A stretch of DNA of 64,000 nt from NCBI GenBank assembly GCA_032622095.1, contig CP136068.1:123201989-123265988 (forward strand), read 5' to 3'. The notes below the pieces were generated by a model. It was not told where the DNA came from, ran no database searches, and saw only the letters and a list, made by a program, of their open reading frames with translations. Numbering within the stretch: the stretch's first letter is position 1; each line of letters begins with the position of its first letter. The translations under genes and the position numbers were made by a program. The DNA comes from Siphonodentalium dalli (lineage: Eukaryota; Mollusca; Scaphopoda; Gadilida; Siphonodentaliidae). Shown in pieces: positions 11,071-21,904 of the stretch.

Positions 11071-13196
11071 GCTTTCACCGAAAATTATATGTAGCGTTCG
11101 AAACTTCATATTGAATCCATACAGATTTGGCGACATCATTAAAATAAATAAGACAAATAAATTGAGGAAATTATATCTATTGACAGAGATTTTGACTTTC
11201 TCTCAAATACCCGAGACGATATAGGACAAGTCGGGGGCTCTGAATATATTTTTAAAGCCCAGCATATGGTTATCATCAGCTGATTACAATATATCTTCTC
11301 GGTAAATATAAGATTTGTGTCGTATCATGCTCGGTTGCGTTATAGTGATAAAATATGTATGTCACAGACAAGTGGTCTCAATAACACAAGTCGTTGTGTT
11401 GATGCGTTGCGTAATCGAGATAAGATATGAACATATGTATGTCACAAGAAAGTGGTCTCAATGGCGCAATGCAAACATCCAAAAGAACAGTCCATTGTAA
11501 CCTCACACGCATATGACCGAAGTTGGAAAATCTTCAATTGTGTGTAATACGTCTAACACAATAAAATATCAAATGTTGGAGCAGGTCTGGTTTGAATATC
11601 AGAAGTGGGTCAAATTAAGTATTTCACAACGTCGATAACATTGATCTCTGCATATTCCATAGCCGGAGATTTTGGCTGCAGCGGTCGGTTTCGTGTCGAA
11701 GCAATTAGTTCATATCTCCATATATCTCGAGTGTACATAATTATATAATATTATGGTTGTTTATGTGTAAACAATTTCGCTGTAACATCGATGAATGTAA
11801 CCCGTGATAATATTCCTTGGATTTCAAGGCATCCACGATATCGTCGACAGATCACAGAGCTCGCTCACATGTCAGATACACTTTAACAGTTCGTGATATA
11901 TGTGTGTATTAAAATAGTCAAACTAAATGATTAATTAAATAACCGGAATTTTGTCATATGAAATTAATTAAGTTTTCTCACAATGGGCGAAAAGTACTGT
12001 GACCCAAAACCAGTCCCATCCCTTTAATCCACACGCGTGTGATGTTAACAGGGAGGTAATTCTGCAGAGACTACAGTAATTATCCAACTAACACATAATA
12101 AGTTGAAATGTTGGACGTTTTTTTTAGACATAAATTGTGAGTGAATAAGGTAATTTTTTTTAATAAACAGTCGTCAATAAAAAAAAAACAAATAACAAAA
12201 CAAAACAAGCAAACAAAGAAAATAGAATAACAAAGGAACACGCAAACAAAAGCAAACCTTCTTCGCACGCACATTAGCCAATTTTCATATGTGCCGTATC
12301 AGCGATTGGATTTGTAATGCAACCAAATGATATTAATGTCGATAATCTCAAATATGATGATATTTGAAACTAGCAATATTTGGTGCTTTCTCGTGACAAT
12401 GATTCAGGCTGCATGCATCATATTACCATATGTATAATATTACCACTATATATGGACAAAACATGTCATGTGTCGATCTCATGTGACTGAAATACTCTTG
12501 GTTCGTTGGTTAAATGGTCTTTTCTCGGCGAATATACATTTGTGGTGTATCGTTCCGGTTGTGTCCTCGTGATACGACATGTATGTCACAAGCGAATGGT
12601 CTCAAGCAGGCAAGGCGTTTTCCATTCACCATTTATAGTAATCTCCCGTGTGCGTACATTTTTCTAATGGCATGTTTACAACAATGCAATGTTATATAGA
12701 GTGTGTCTTAATGCTCTAGATGCTTTTGACATACAATACTCATTGTGGAGTCCGTGGGTGAATATATCGAACCCACCACTATAACCACCATATAAACTCA
12801 AAGTTCACATATATAATTCCAGTCGTGTAGTATGAAGACGGAGTGCGACAGACACATACACGTAGAAGGCTTTTGAAAATATCTTTCAAAATACATGCGT
12901 TTATTATAGTAATATGTTCAACGGTCATACGGGTGTGAGGTGGGGTCATGCAGTACCATATATGTAGTCGAAGTGCAGAAGGTCAAACCTACCACATGTA
13001 ACCAGGCCACTCAGTCTGGTCACGGATTGCTTACACTGAGGCAATATTTTCTGGAAACAATAGATCATAACATTGTGAATGAGAGAATATTATTTCTGAA
13101 GACAGAGATGCAACAACGAACATGTACACGTTTTCGCACAATGGGTTGTTATGATCTTTTAAATAGAAATAAACAAAAGAACCAACTTAAAATTAT
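11071..13196. other. Gene-poor interval with diverged local repeats
   Basis: No exon is supported. Weakly similar segments at about 11296-11510, 12514-12660 and 12800-12945 share a ...ATGTATGTCACA(A)G...GTGGTCTCAA core and a following ...TAACCTC(A/C)C..GTG segment. They look like old copies of one repeat. 12165-12255 is A-rich low-complexity sequence. Confidence 0.45.
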
Positions 13197-13600
13197 TTAG
13201 TCTTACAAAGAGTAAAATCTAAGATGGCTGCTGGCGGCCATTTGTCCCACGAAATTTGGAAAACAATTATGGCTCCCATCTAGTGGTCAATCAAAATATC
13301 CATATGAAGTTTGGTGACGATCGTATCAGGGATGTGGTCTGTAGAGTGTGTCAAACGATTTAGTCATGCAAAGAGTAAAATCCAAGATGGCTGCCGGCGG
13401 CCATGTTTTAAAAATTGTTAGATTTCGATAGCTCCCATCTAGAGATGATCCTATACATGCCTGAAATTTAAAAAAACAATTCTCCAATAAATGCGGACTG
13501 CAGGGTGTGCCGATAGAATCAAATTTGAAATCCAAGTTGGCGGCCATGTTATGTTTATAAATTTCGGAAAACAAGAAATTATGGCATTGAAATCCATGTA
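13197..13600 (+). repeat. Core repeats of family E, about 2.3 diverged units
   Basis: Units of about 170 bp carrying GTAAAATCCAAGATGGCTGC, GGCGGCCATG and TGAAGTTTGGTGACGATCG. It is the same core as at 21905, 34860 and 35520-38860. Neither a 5' leader nor a 3' hairpin is visible, so it is a fragment. Confidence 0.8.
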
Positions 13601-14264
13601 AAAAAGGACGACCGTGCAGTCACGACCTGCACTACTCAGACTAATATGTGTTGACTTATATGAACGTCAAGATTTAATTAACTATAAATATTTCTTATAA
13701 CCAATTACGTACACGAAGTTGGTTGCTTGTGGTAGGGGGATTGGGTCTGTACCTCATAATTATCATATTGTACTCATACATGTATCTTCCAGCCTTTCGA
13801 TTGTGGCTCCCCGGGGGCCATTGTTTTGACTGGCACATATGCCCATTCTCAATTTGGATGAAATATTAGTTGTACTCGCCTCCACAACCCTTGGCCTTGG
13901 TTGGAAATTGGGGTTATTATGAGTGAGAACTTGGGTTTACCCCCTCATAATTTGGGTTGTTTGTTTGTTTCAAATCACAACCCAAATCATTAGAATATAA
14001 GTAAGGAAGAACATTCAATTTCCAAGAACATGTTTTGTTTGTACCTGTACACATTCTATAGTGATTTTATAGGTTGGGATTTGATCAGTTTGATTACAAT
14101 TGCATGGAGCTACATTTATACCAGCGCGGACTCGGAGCCATGCACTATGAAACAACGTCATCCCAACCAAACCTAATGCGAACCATGCCAACATTATGCC
14201 TGCTTTGTGTGCTATGTCGCGTCGCTGTCAAAACGTCAATAACTTTCGCGGGAAAATGCGCGTG
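13601..14264. other. No recognisable feature
   Basis: Only short frames without splice or codon support. The frame at 14074-14352 runs across the presumed end of the retrotransposon and is not taken as a gene. Confidence 0.4.
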
Positions 14265-14651
14265 CCAATGGTTGGTTGGTTGGTTGGTTGTAATTTCCTC
14301 CGTTGTCTTCGGAGAACCCTGTATTAAACAGGTACACAATATCGACTGCTGATCAGTTTCTGGTAAGAGGATTAGTTTCCAGCAGCAGTAGATAGTCAGA
14401 AGGAATGAAGGAAGAATTTTCCAAGAATAGCAGGAGAGAGTTCCGCAAGTATTACCGCACATACATGTATACTATATACCACTATTATATTAGATTGATA
14501 GAGGTTAGTATCGAGCATAGATTATGCACTATTTCAGAGAGTTAATGATTTGTAGTCGTTAGTGCTAGTAGTTAGTATAATCTTCAAATAAATCAAACAA
14601 TGAAATTTGACTTGAGTCCATGATTAGATTTTGATTGCCTTGGTTGTCACC

Positions 14652-17342
14652 TTACGTCTGTTTGCTGATGGTAGCTGCTCGGAAATTATGCAGCTCGAAA
14701 ATCATTGCTCGACTGATATGTTCGATCTTTTGAACCAGGTCCCAGTTATTACCGATTAGGTTGGAAATTCTAATATGGGTACAGTCGAGTAAGCAGTGCA
14801 GCATTAACTGTTCAGAACAACTAATCTCCTCTGCAACATCTGGACAGCAACCATTGGAAAGTAGATTCTTCATCGCCTTAATGTGATTACTTCGAACTTC
14901 TTCACTAGCTGAGCACTCAAGAAGAAAGTGCTCACGATTTTCTGGCTTTTCCTTACATAGCAGACAGGTTGGAGAGACTTCAAACTGGTTGAATTGGTGT
15001 CTATTTGCTTGAAGTATGTATGTTCCCGTGACTAGTTTTGCTTTCACCATCGCCTTCTTCACTTCCCTTTCATTTGCTGGTACGCTCTTCCATAGTGTAT
15101 GACTCTCAGCTGTCGGGTGACTTTGTAGACTTAAAAATCTCAACGAAGGTTTACTTTGCATCTCCTCGGTCCATAATGTGTTGAAATAGCTATCGACAGC
15201 TGAGTCCATCTGTCTTTTCCAAGTTGCCTTGTCCAGAGGATTCTTAATAATGTCGAAGGCGGATGGGAGTTGGTATTTAGCCAGCACTCTTCTTATGTAT
15301 GAAAACCAGCTTCTGTCACCGATGTCCTTAACAGCAAGCTGTCTGTTGGCAAGTTTATGCTCGGGTGAGTTAACTCGCATAGCCACTCTATGGAACAGTG
15401 TTAAGGCATTCTTTTCTATACTGGCCGTGATCGGGAGGGTACCCACAAGCATATAGGCTGCAACGTTCGGACATCTGGATGGTAAATTTTGCAAATCCTT
15501 GATAAGACCCATTTCGTATTTCTTCAGAGCTTGCTGCTCTCCTTCAAGTAGTGTCATCACTTCCAGCCCGTAAGTAATCCGTGGTCTACCAAACAAGGTA
15601 TACAGCCTGTATGATAGGTATGGGTTAATTCCATTCTTCCCATGTAGGCCTGCTCCCAGGATAGCATACAGAGATCTTCTACCTTTCTGGATCCGTTGGT
15701 CTATCATATCACTCTTTTGATTAGAGCGGGTCAACCCCAGATGTACCGTTCTGTTTGTCTCTCTGATTGTATCTTCTCCCATCTTCCATTCATCGTGCTC
15801 TTTCATTCTCTTTTTGGATGCATTGAAGATAACAATGTCGCTTTTCGTAGGGTTGATCGTCACTCTATCTTTAGAGGAGATATTGTGTACTGTGTCGAGT
15901 GAGAGTTGTAAATCCTCCGGGTTTGTCGCTAGTATTGCTATGTCATCGGCTACTACAGGAGCACCAAGGTAGATACTGCCAATGGAAGCTCCGATCCTAT
16001 TTGACTCCAGAGTATTGATGAGATCGTTGTTATATCTTTTATATAGTGCTGGTGAGAGTTTAGCCCCTTGTCGAATACCTTGACCAGTGTTGAATGTGTC
16101 GCCAAGTAGTCCATTCCATTTGATCCGCGTGCATGCTTGAGTTTGTAGCATGTTGATGAGGATCCACATGGTACCTCTCACCCCGCTGTGAAATAGTTTC
16201 CTCATAAGATGGTGATGGCTCACTTTGTCGAAGGCTTTGGCAGCGTCCAGCGTCACCAGAGCAATGGGCTTTTTCATCTCTTTGGATTCATTTATTACCT
16301 CGGAAACTATTAGAGCTGCATGGGCTGGCGAGCTGTTTTCCGTGAAGCCAGATTGTAGTTGATTTTGTGAGTTGTTCAGGGTGTTGCATATTCGTTTGTA
16401 AATGATGTCCTCTAGAATTTTACTTATTACTGGTGTTACTGTAATTCCCCTGTAATTTCCTGGCAGCTTCTTATCCTTTTCTTTCTTGAGTATTGGTGTT
16501 AAGAGTCCATCCTTCAGGATTTCAGGAACAGATTTGAGAGCCACTATGTCGTTAATGATGTCCGTGACTGCACATGTAATACTCCAACCCCCGAGTTTGA
16601 GATGCTCGGCTGTCAATCCAAGGTAATCAGCAGCTTTTCCATTAGACAGTCTACGTATAGCCCTATCAACTTCAGAGGGGTCGACTACTGGCGACAGTGA
16701 GGTATCTTCAGCTTCGGCTTCAACTATGGATTGGATTACCAGCTGCTCCATTTTAACTGTCTCATCAAATTCCTTACTGAAGGCAGAATTTTCCTCTGGG
16801 GTGGCAAGATTGCTGAAATGGTCGGTCCAACCGTTGAGTATATCCTCCTCATCTTCAAGTAGTTGATTATTGACGACTAGCTGTTGGGTAGATGTTGTTG
16901 TATTCACTCTCTGCTTCCTGACCAGTTTGAAGAAGGCTTTACTATCCATCTCTGATGTTGTCATAATCTCCTCATAGTAAGCAACCCTTTTTTGTGCTTC
17001 TTGTTGTCTTTGGAGCTGTCGAAACATTTTTTTAGCGGCTTTCATAGTATCGTATTCCATTCCTCCGACTCTTCCTTGCGTCTTCCATTTGTAGAAGGCC
17101 ATTTTAGCCTTATTGCATGCTTCCTTAATCTCCGCGCTCCAGTGCCTTGCCCTGTTTGAAAGATTTTTTGATGGTTTGGGTTGTCTAGGAATATTGTTGT
17201 CAGCGGCTGTATGTAGGACATGACTCAGTTGAATCACCTTTTGATTTATGTCGTGTGTGTATGCGGCTGGTTCATTATTACGCCACCGTAGTGTGGTGTT
17301 TATTGCTTTTGGTTTTTTTGTATCGCATGGGCGATCGATAAT
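14652..17342 (-). CDS. Reverse transcriptase region of the retrotransposon (ORF2 C-terminal part)
   Basis: The frame is open from the TAG-free stretch at 17342 down to the stop at 14652. Numbered from a GTG codon at 17237 it gives 861 residues. RT motifs occur in order: NYRGITVTPVISKILEDIIY near 261-280, motif A VTLDAAKAFDKV near 328-339, motif B GIRQGAKLSPALY near 387-399, and motif C VADDIAIL near 429-436. The two catalytic aspartates are present, but V replaces the usual Y/F before ADD. A C-terminal CLLC...H...C motif follows (CLLCKEKPENREHFLLEC), as in many LINE ORF2 proteins. In the living element it would copy RNA at a nicked target. There is no start codon of its own; the N-terminal endonuclease lies beyond a 2-kb insertion, so this is the broken downstream half. 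Confidence 0.9.
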   Translation of the reverse strand: MIDRPCDTKKPKAINTTLRWRNNEPAAYTHDINQKVIQLSHVLHTAADNNIPRQPKPSKNLSNRARHWSAEIKEACNKAKMAFYKWKTQGRVGGMEYDTMKAAKKMFRQLQRQQEAQKRVAYYEEIMTTSEMDSKAFFKLVRKQRVNTTTSTQQLVVNNQLLEDEEDILNGWTDHFSNLATPEENSAFSKEFDETVKMEQLVIQSIVEAEAEDTSLSPVVDPSEVDRAIRRLSNGKAADYLGLTAEHLKLGGWSITCAVTDIINDIVALKSVPEILKDGLLTPILKKEKDKKLPGNYRGITVTPVISKILEDIIYKRICNTLNNSQNQLQSGFTENSSPAHAALIVSEVINESKEMKKPIALVTLDAAKAFDKVSHHHLMRKLFHSGVRGTMWILINMLQTQACTRIKWNGLLGDTFNTGQGIRQGAKLSPALYKRYNNDLINTLESNRIGASIGSIYLGAPVVADDIAILATNPEDLQLSLDTVHNISSKDRVTINPTKSDIVIFNASKKRMKEHDEWKMGEDTIRETNRTVHLGLTRSNQKSDMIDQRIQKGRRSLYAILGAGLHGKNGINPYLSYRLYTLFGRPRITYGLEVMTLLEGEQQALKKYEMGLIKDLQNLPSRCPNVAAYMLVGTLPITASIEKNALTLFHRVAMRVNSPEHKLANRQLAVKDIGDRSWFSYIRRVLAKYQLPSAFDIIKNPLDKATWKRQMDSAVDSYFNTLWTEEMQSKPSLRFLSLQSHPTAESHTLWKSVPANEREVKKAMVKAKLVTGTYILQANRHQFNQFEVSPTCLLCKEKPENREHFLLECSASEEVRSNHIKAMKNLLSNGCCPDVAEEISCSEQLMLHCLLDCTHIRISNLIGNNWDLVQKIEHISRAMIFELHNFRAATISKQT

Positions 17343-17469
17343 TCACTGGGTGATTGTACATTCGGCAAACCTCGTCAGATTCCGTCACCGTTTCATCGTA
17401 CCGATAATTACGAGAGTACAACTAAGATTGGCACATGTGTTTACGTCACCGGTGTAATTGTGGGGACAT

Positions 17470-18240
17470 GCTTCTATTATGAAGGTTTGCTATCCCGAAG
17501 GTCCGCTATTCCGAAGGTTCTCTATTCCGAAGGTTTTTGTTATTTTTAGGTTAATTCTATATTTTAAAGTATTGAGACTAATTTGAGAGGGTTCATTTTC
17601 ACAAAGATTCTTTATATGGAGTGTGCGCTCACATCCGAACTGATCATGCGCGCACACCGATACAGATACAGGAGGAAATAACTTAACTTAGAACATTAAA
17701 TGTGATTTTGTTTTGTTTTCGCTGGTTTTCTTGAGATTTTATGTCATTACGTGGGCCCATACCTTTGAATTCTTGGCATATACAATGAATGTTGTGGTAT
17801 ATATGGACCCTCCCGCATTGGGACATGACATAGGTTCAGTTGACTTAAGTGGTGTTCTGTGTGTGCTCCAATTTGGAGTTCATTATTTTAAGGGCCAAGT
17901 TTAGAATTTTATGGGTCCATACCTTTGAACTCTGGGCATATAATATGAATATTGGGGGGCATGGCTCTATTCCGAAGGTTCACTATCCCGAAGGTCCACT
18001 ATTCCGAAATTTCTCTGAATGTTCGCTATTCCGAAGGTTCACCAATCCGAAGGTTCGTTATTCCGAAGGTTCTGTGTTCCAAAGATTTTTTTTATTTTAA
18101 GGTAATTCTATATTCTAAAGTAACGAGAGGGTTCATTATCACGAAGATTCTTTTTATGAAGGAAATAACGTAAAACATTAAATGTGATTTTGTTTTGTTT
18201 TCGAGGGTTTTCTTGAGTTTAATGTCATTACGTATGACCT
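17470..18240 (+). repeat. CTATTCCGAAGGTTC short repeats in two ~490-bp copies
   Basis: Clusters of a 16-17 bp unit (GCTATTCCGAAGGTTC and variants) at 17473-17540 and 17963-18080. Each is followed by the same unique tail (AATTCTATATT, GAGAGGGTTCATT, then AACATTAAATGTGATTTTG). The whole is therefore a diverged tandem duplication of about 490 bp, each copy headed by its own short-unit array. Confidence 0.82.
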
Positions 18241-18469
18241 TATTTCTCATTACATATTCACGCCAAGGAGCCCACACAATTGCTATGTTACGATGCGATT
18301 TAATGTGATTATGTGTGACCTAATATCTCAATAATCTGAGGCAAGAGTACGCCTGCTAAAGGCGAATTATAACAGTTGGGGGTATAACGCTCAATAAATA
18401 CTGGAGGCTATAACAAACTGCGCAGTAGAATATCGCTGAATGGACGAGTATGAGATGAGCCTAAATGCA

Positions 18470-18585
18470 ATTGTGACTTTGTTTCGAGTCATTAATTTTT
18501 TATAGTATATACGGTTTTAATAACAATTTATGCCATAAAATTTGAATAAACTACTATAATTCATCACCATTTGAAAGGCAGAATA
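18470..18585 (+). repeat. Dispersed repeat D, partial copy
   Basis: Shares TTCGAGTCAT, TAATAACAAT, TATGCCATAAAAT and CATCACCATTTGAAA with 50475-50665 (opposite strand). The CACCATTTGAAA side is shared with 25880-26045 (same strand). Confidence 0.7.
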
Positions 18586-18654
18586 CTTCTATCTCCTAGT
18601 TTGAAACACCTTCAAAATACCGCGTCGTATATCTAGCAATTAGCAACCAACATG

Positions 18655-19260
18655 TCCTCCTCGGCTTTCCATAGATTTCAACGTAATTTGATACCTATGG
18701 GTATTTGTGTCCGGGAAGTGTTTTGAACGGGTCAAATCGTGACCCCGACCTGACCTTGACCTTTAAAACTGTCAATGCAAGGTCAATTTGGGTAAAACGG
18801 ACAAATTTCGGCGAAATTTGATACTAGGGATACTTTGGTCTGAGGAGAGTTTTGAACGTGTCAAATCGTGACCTCGGCCTGACCTTGACCTTCAATATGG
18901 CCAATCAAAGGTCAACTCGGATAAAACGGATAGATTTCGACGAAATTTGATACCTATGGGTACTTTTGTCGGGGGGGGGGGTGTTTTGGACGGGTCAAAT
19001 CATGACTCTGACCTTACCTTGACCTTCAAAATTGTTAATTAAAGGTCAAGTTGGGTAAAACGGACGGATTTCGACGAAATTTGATACCTATGGGTAGTTT
19101 TCTACGGGTGGGGGTGTTTTGGACTGGACAAATCATGACCCTGACCTGACCTTGACTTTCGAAATAGTCAATTGAAGGTCAAATCGCACCTTTCACCGGA
19201 AAGCAGATGTGAAACAGCCCGGGTGAAGTCGGGCCTATCAGCTTGTGTAATAAAGAAGAC
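18655..19260 (+). repeat. ~130-bp tandem array with GACCTTGACCTTC motif and 3' hairpin
   Basis: About four units, each reading GCGAAATTTGATACCTATGG, GGGTCAAATCGTGACC, CTGACCTTGACCTTC, then AAAGGTCAA. After the last unit comes a hairpin GCCCGGGTGAAGTCGGGC (19216-19233). Tandem core plus end hairpin resembles the E-I families below, but no 5' leader or ACGG tract was seen. Confidence 0.8.
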
Positions 19261-19343
19261 AGTTTGATGAAAGTAATGTATGCCACGGGAAAACTTGAAA
19301 TATGGAAGTACGCAAATTTCCCGCATAAAATTTGAAAGCTAGT

Positions 19344-20735
19344 TTATAGAATAATTGTATTATTATTTATATTTATGGCTAATAATACGATCTTGGTGGC
19401 GTTACCATTTCTGACTATGGTTTTCTTGTCTAATCCTGATATGGATATTAATTCTTCCACAGATGCTAGGTAGCCCGCTTTGTCGCATTTTGCCCAGGAC
19501 GGTTTCTTTGTTGCTGCTTGTGTTGGTGGCTTATCTACTCCATTCTGCAAGTTCCTTGTTGTTGACATTTTCGTACAAGTATGAATAGTAGCAGATATTA
19601 ATGAATGATCTGATGTGTTGCACGCTTCTCTGCCCATGTTGACGATATTGATGAGGAAGTCTTTGCATAAGTTACATGACAGCAGGAAATAGTCGATGAG
19701 GGATGAATTATTGCCATCGTGATGATAGAATGTTGGAGTAGTTGGGTAATCTTGAGGTAGAATCAACTTGACATCTAATTTCAGGTTCCTTAGAGCAGAA
19801 TCGTTCTCATTGGGAGGCTCCCGGTGAAGTGAGCCGTTAAGGTCGCCTGCGACGATGATTAGATGAGAGTCCTGATATTTTAAGACGATCTCACGGACAG
19901 CATCTAGACAGCCAACATAGATTGATTTGTTAGAGTTATTTCCTCGACTGGGTAGGTAGCAGTTGATAATACAGACTGGCCATGGGTTGGTATCCAGTCG
20001 TATAGCGCAGATGCTTTTATTGCCGTCAGGAAGCTTCTTGACAAGTGTGTCTAAACTCTTCTTCCATATGATAGAGACACCACCATATCCTCTGATTCTC
20101 TCCTTGTGGTTGATCGGGTCGTCCTCATCTACGTATCTTGAGAAGTGATTGTGATTGTTTCCGATAATTTTATTTATTTCTTCTTCTTCAAATTTGAACA
20201 TCCAATGTTCTTGTAGTAGTAGGATGTCATATTTATGTAGCATTTGATTTAAATATACATGATTTCCTCTGATGTTCTGCACATTGATTGACGCCAAGGT
20301 GGTTGAGACTGTTTTGACACATTCCTCGGTGGACTGTTCATTGATTGGTATTGGGCTTGATGGTGTACATTGTGATTTGACTGTGAGTTTTGATGGTGGA
20401 GGTTGGGATGTGTCGTTTGGGGATTGTCTGTGTGTATTGTCCGTCGGCGTGGATATTGACTGTGGCATGTCACTTGGATAGACTGATCGGTTGTTATCGT
20501 GCTTTGATATTTCCTGGGGTATTTCCTCCTCTCGGGTAAATTTTCCTGAGGTGTTTGTTTCATGGAGTTTTGCTGCTGATTTAATGGCGGCCCCTGGAGA
20601 TCCACTTCCCTTCCATACTGTATGTTTGGGTTTGCTATACATTCGTTTCTCAGCCTCGGTGGTAAGTTGGGCTTGTGTTTCCTTGTCGCTTTTATCTTCT
20701 TTTGGATACGCGTTGAAGCATTTATGTTGTTCCAA
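19344..20735 (-). CDS. APE-type endonuclease region of the retrotransposon (ORF2 N-terminal part)
   Basis: 463 residues, counted from a TTG codon. The open frame continues a little upstream without ATG, so the true start is unknown. Residues 1-145 are Ser/Pro/Thr/Lys-rich and probably disordered. Residues 146-386 form an exonuclease-endonuclease-phosphatase domain: NVQNIRG (N151), LLLQEHW (E176), INCYLPSRG (near 258), VAGDLNG (D298, N300) and TSDHSLI (D376, H377). All expected catalytic positions are present. In the living element it nicks target DNA to prime reverse transcription. The frame ends shortly after the domain in A/T-rich sequence where the foreign block begins. The continuation belongs to the frame at 14652-17342. 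Confidence 0.9.
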   Translation of the reverse strand: MEQHKCFNAYPKEDKSDKETQAQLTTEAEKRMYSKPKHTVWKGSGSPGAAIKSAAKLHETNTSGKFTREEEIPQEISKHDNNRSVYPSDMPQSISTPTDNTHRQSPNDTSQPPPSKLTVKSQCTPSSPIPINEQSTEECVKTVSTTLASINVQNIRGNHVYLNQMLHKYDILLLQEHWMFKFEEEEINKIIGNNHNHFSRYVDEDDPINHKERIRGYGGVSIIWKKSLDTLVKKLPDGNKSICAIRLDTNPWPVCIINCYLPSRGNNSNKSIYVGCLDAVREIVLKYQDSHLIIVAGDLNGSLHREPPNENDSALRNLKLDVKLILPQDYPTTPTFYHHDGNNSSLIDYFLLSCNLCKDFLINIVNMGREACNTSDHSLISATIHTCTKMSTTRNLQNGVDKPPTQAATKKPSWAKCDKAGYLASVEELISISGLDKKTIVRNGNATKIVLLAININNNTIIL

Positions 20736-21031
20736 TCCTTGAAGGGACTCTTCTGGGTTACCGGTTTGTGATAGGATTGATTCGGTATGGAGGTGTTGGT
20801 TGAGGCTCGGCCATGCCCTAAAAAATGATGCTGATGTTGATAGGAACCATTTTCCTCCGTTTCGGGTTGGGTATGTGAAATATTTTGGTAATCATAAGGC
20901 CCTCGTTGATTCTGCAATCTGGTCATAGCATTGTAGTTGGATGTTGCATGATCATTGTAGTTCATTTCTTCTGGGCGATACACAGGACCTGGAGTTTTTG
21001 TACACGTATGTGGTCGCTTTGGATACAACAT
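20249..21031 (-). CDS. Possible ORF1 of the retrotransposon (Q/N/H/P-rich)
   Basis: 260 residues from ATG, low-complexity (Gln, Asn, His, Pro), with no zinc knuckle or RRM seen. It overlaps the endonuclease frame for about 490 nt in a different phase. The first ~90 residues (upstream of 20735) have no rival ATG-initiated frame, so this may be a true ORF1 start. The remainder could be only the shadow of the endonuclease frame. Alternatives are a genuine overlapping ORF1, or one frame broken by an indel near 20740. Nothing in it shows a function. Confidence 0.45.
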   Translation of the reverse strand: MLYPKRPHTCTKTPGPVYRPEEMNYNDHATSNYNAMTRLQNQRGPYDYQNISHTQPETEENGSYQHQHHFLGHGRASTNTSIPNQSYHKPVTQKSPFKDWNNINASTRIQKKIKATRKHKPNLPPRLRNECIANPNIQYGREVDLQGPPLNQQQNSMKQTPQENLPERRKYPRKYQSTITTDQSIQVTCHSQYPRRRTIHTDNPQTTHPNLHHQNSQSNHNVHHQAQYQSMNSPPRNVSKQSQPPWRQSMCRTSEEIMYI

Positions 21032-21059
21032 ATGACGTAACCTTACAGTTTACGTGAAC

Positions 21060-21614
21060 ATGTTTCTACTAATTTAAAGTATTTTCGTGATTGCCCCCAT
21101 ATCTGGAAATAATACGTGGGACCTAATATACAACTGTGCCAAGTTTTATGCTTTTATGACAATGTCCGCATTTGTTGCACAAAAAACTATACCTTAAAAA
21201 ATCGCACAGTGATTCCGTCACGCCCGTTGTGTGATTCCGTCACGGCGAACAAACCGAGTTAACTAGTAATATACACATATAAGTGTGTGACAATGCGGCT
21301 TTTTTCTGCAAGTATAATGTATCTACTTTACTAATTGGGAACTTTTTCCAGGTCAGCTTGGCTGAATGAGCAGGGTTCTTCAATAGTACGGACATACCCT
21401 CATATTGGTGGCACTTTTTTGGTGATTCCGTCACGGACACAATTTGACCCAGAGTGAGATGATACTTAAATACACATATAGTTGTATATAATCAAACAAC
21501 TTTGTATAGTATGTACAATGTTTTTTATTTTAAGCGGTACCCTACTGGTCATAATTTTAGATTTTATAGGCCACAGAAAAGTGAAATTCCGTAAAATTTG
21601 GTGATTCCGTCACG
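21060..21614 (-). repeat. Tandem ~180-bp units in the retrotransposon 5' region, GTGATTCCGTCACG boxes
   Basis: The 14-mer GTGATTCCGTCACG occurs at 21209-21222, 21231-21244, 21422-21435 and 21601-21614. The segments between the last three are diverged copies of each other (shared ATACACATATA and GTATAATGTA-like blocks). It lies immediately upstream of the first retrotransposon ORF, where LINE promoters with repeated monomers are often found. A promoter role is inference. Confidence 0.65.
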
Positions 21615-21904
21615 CTGGAATTCATGAACTAAAGAAAAGTTTATTTAGTTATATGATAAACATTCAAGATATTTACGATATAAATTATGTTGTTTTCGCG
21701 AGGTGGCTACGGAAAATTTGCAGTTTTTCGTAAATTTCCGACATTTCCCGAATGGCATAGCAACCGGAGTCCGGTCGACAATATTTATGATTTAAGTCAT
21801 GATTATTGTTCAAAGAATAAACCATGTAATGCCTTAACGCAATGAATACTGTTATGTTGGCTATATGAAAAGTAACATTTTGTAGTTTTAATTTAATTGC
21901 AATG
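21615..21904. other. No recognisable feature
   Basis: AT-rich sequence between the retrotransposon 5' region and family E core repeats. Confidence 0.4.

Larger units (their letters stand above)
17343..19343. repeat. Foreign repeat block separating endonuclease and RT
   Basis: Neither RT nor endonuclease frame continues here. The minus-strand RT frame meets a stop at 17343-17345. The block holds the CTATTCCGAAGGTTC repeats (17470-18240), a dispersed repeat (18470-18585) and a GACCTTGACC-type tandem array (18655-19260). Exact insertion boundaries and target duplications could not be fixed by eye. Confidence 0.7.
14265..21620 (-). mobile_element. Non-LTR retrotransposon (APE endonuclease + RT), split by an insertion
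   Basis: On the minus strand the order is: tandem 5' region (21620-21060), low-complexity N-terminal ORF(s), apurinic-type endonuclease (20735-19344), interruption (19343-17343), reverse transcriptase with C-terminal CCHC-like motif (17342-14652), then a 3' UTR. The 3' end probably lies at the (AACC)n run (minus strand; plus GGTT repeats at 14273-14290), since simple-repeat tails are usual for several LINE clades. Target duplications were not found. The fold and motif order fit the Jockey/I/Nimb-like group, but the clade is not settled. The element is dead as read, because endonuclease and RT are no longer in one frame. Confidence 0.85.

Noticed and set aside
14074-14352. 92-residue ORF on the plus strand
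   Set aside because: It crosses the likely 3' end of the retrotransposon and a GGTT simple repeat. No splice signals or known motif.
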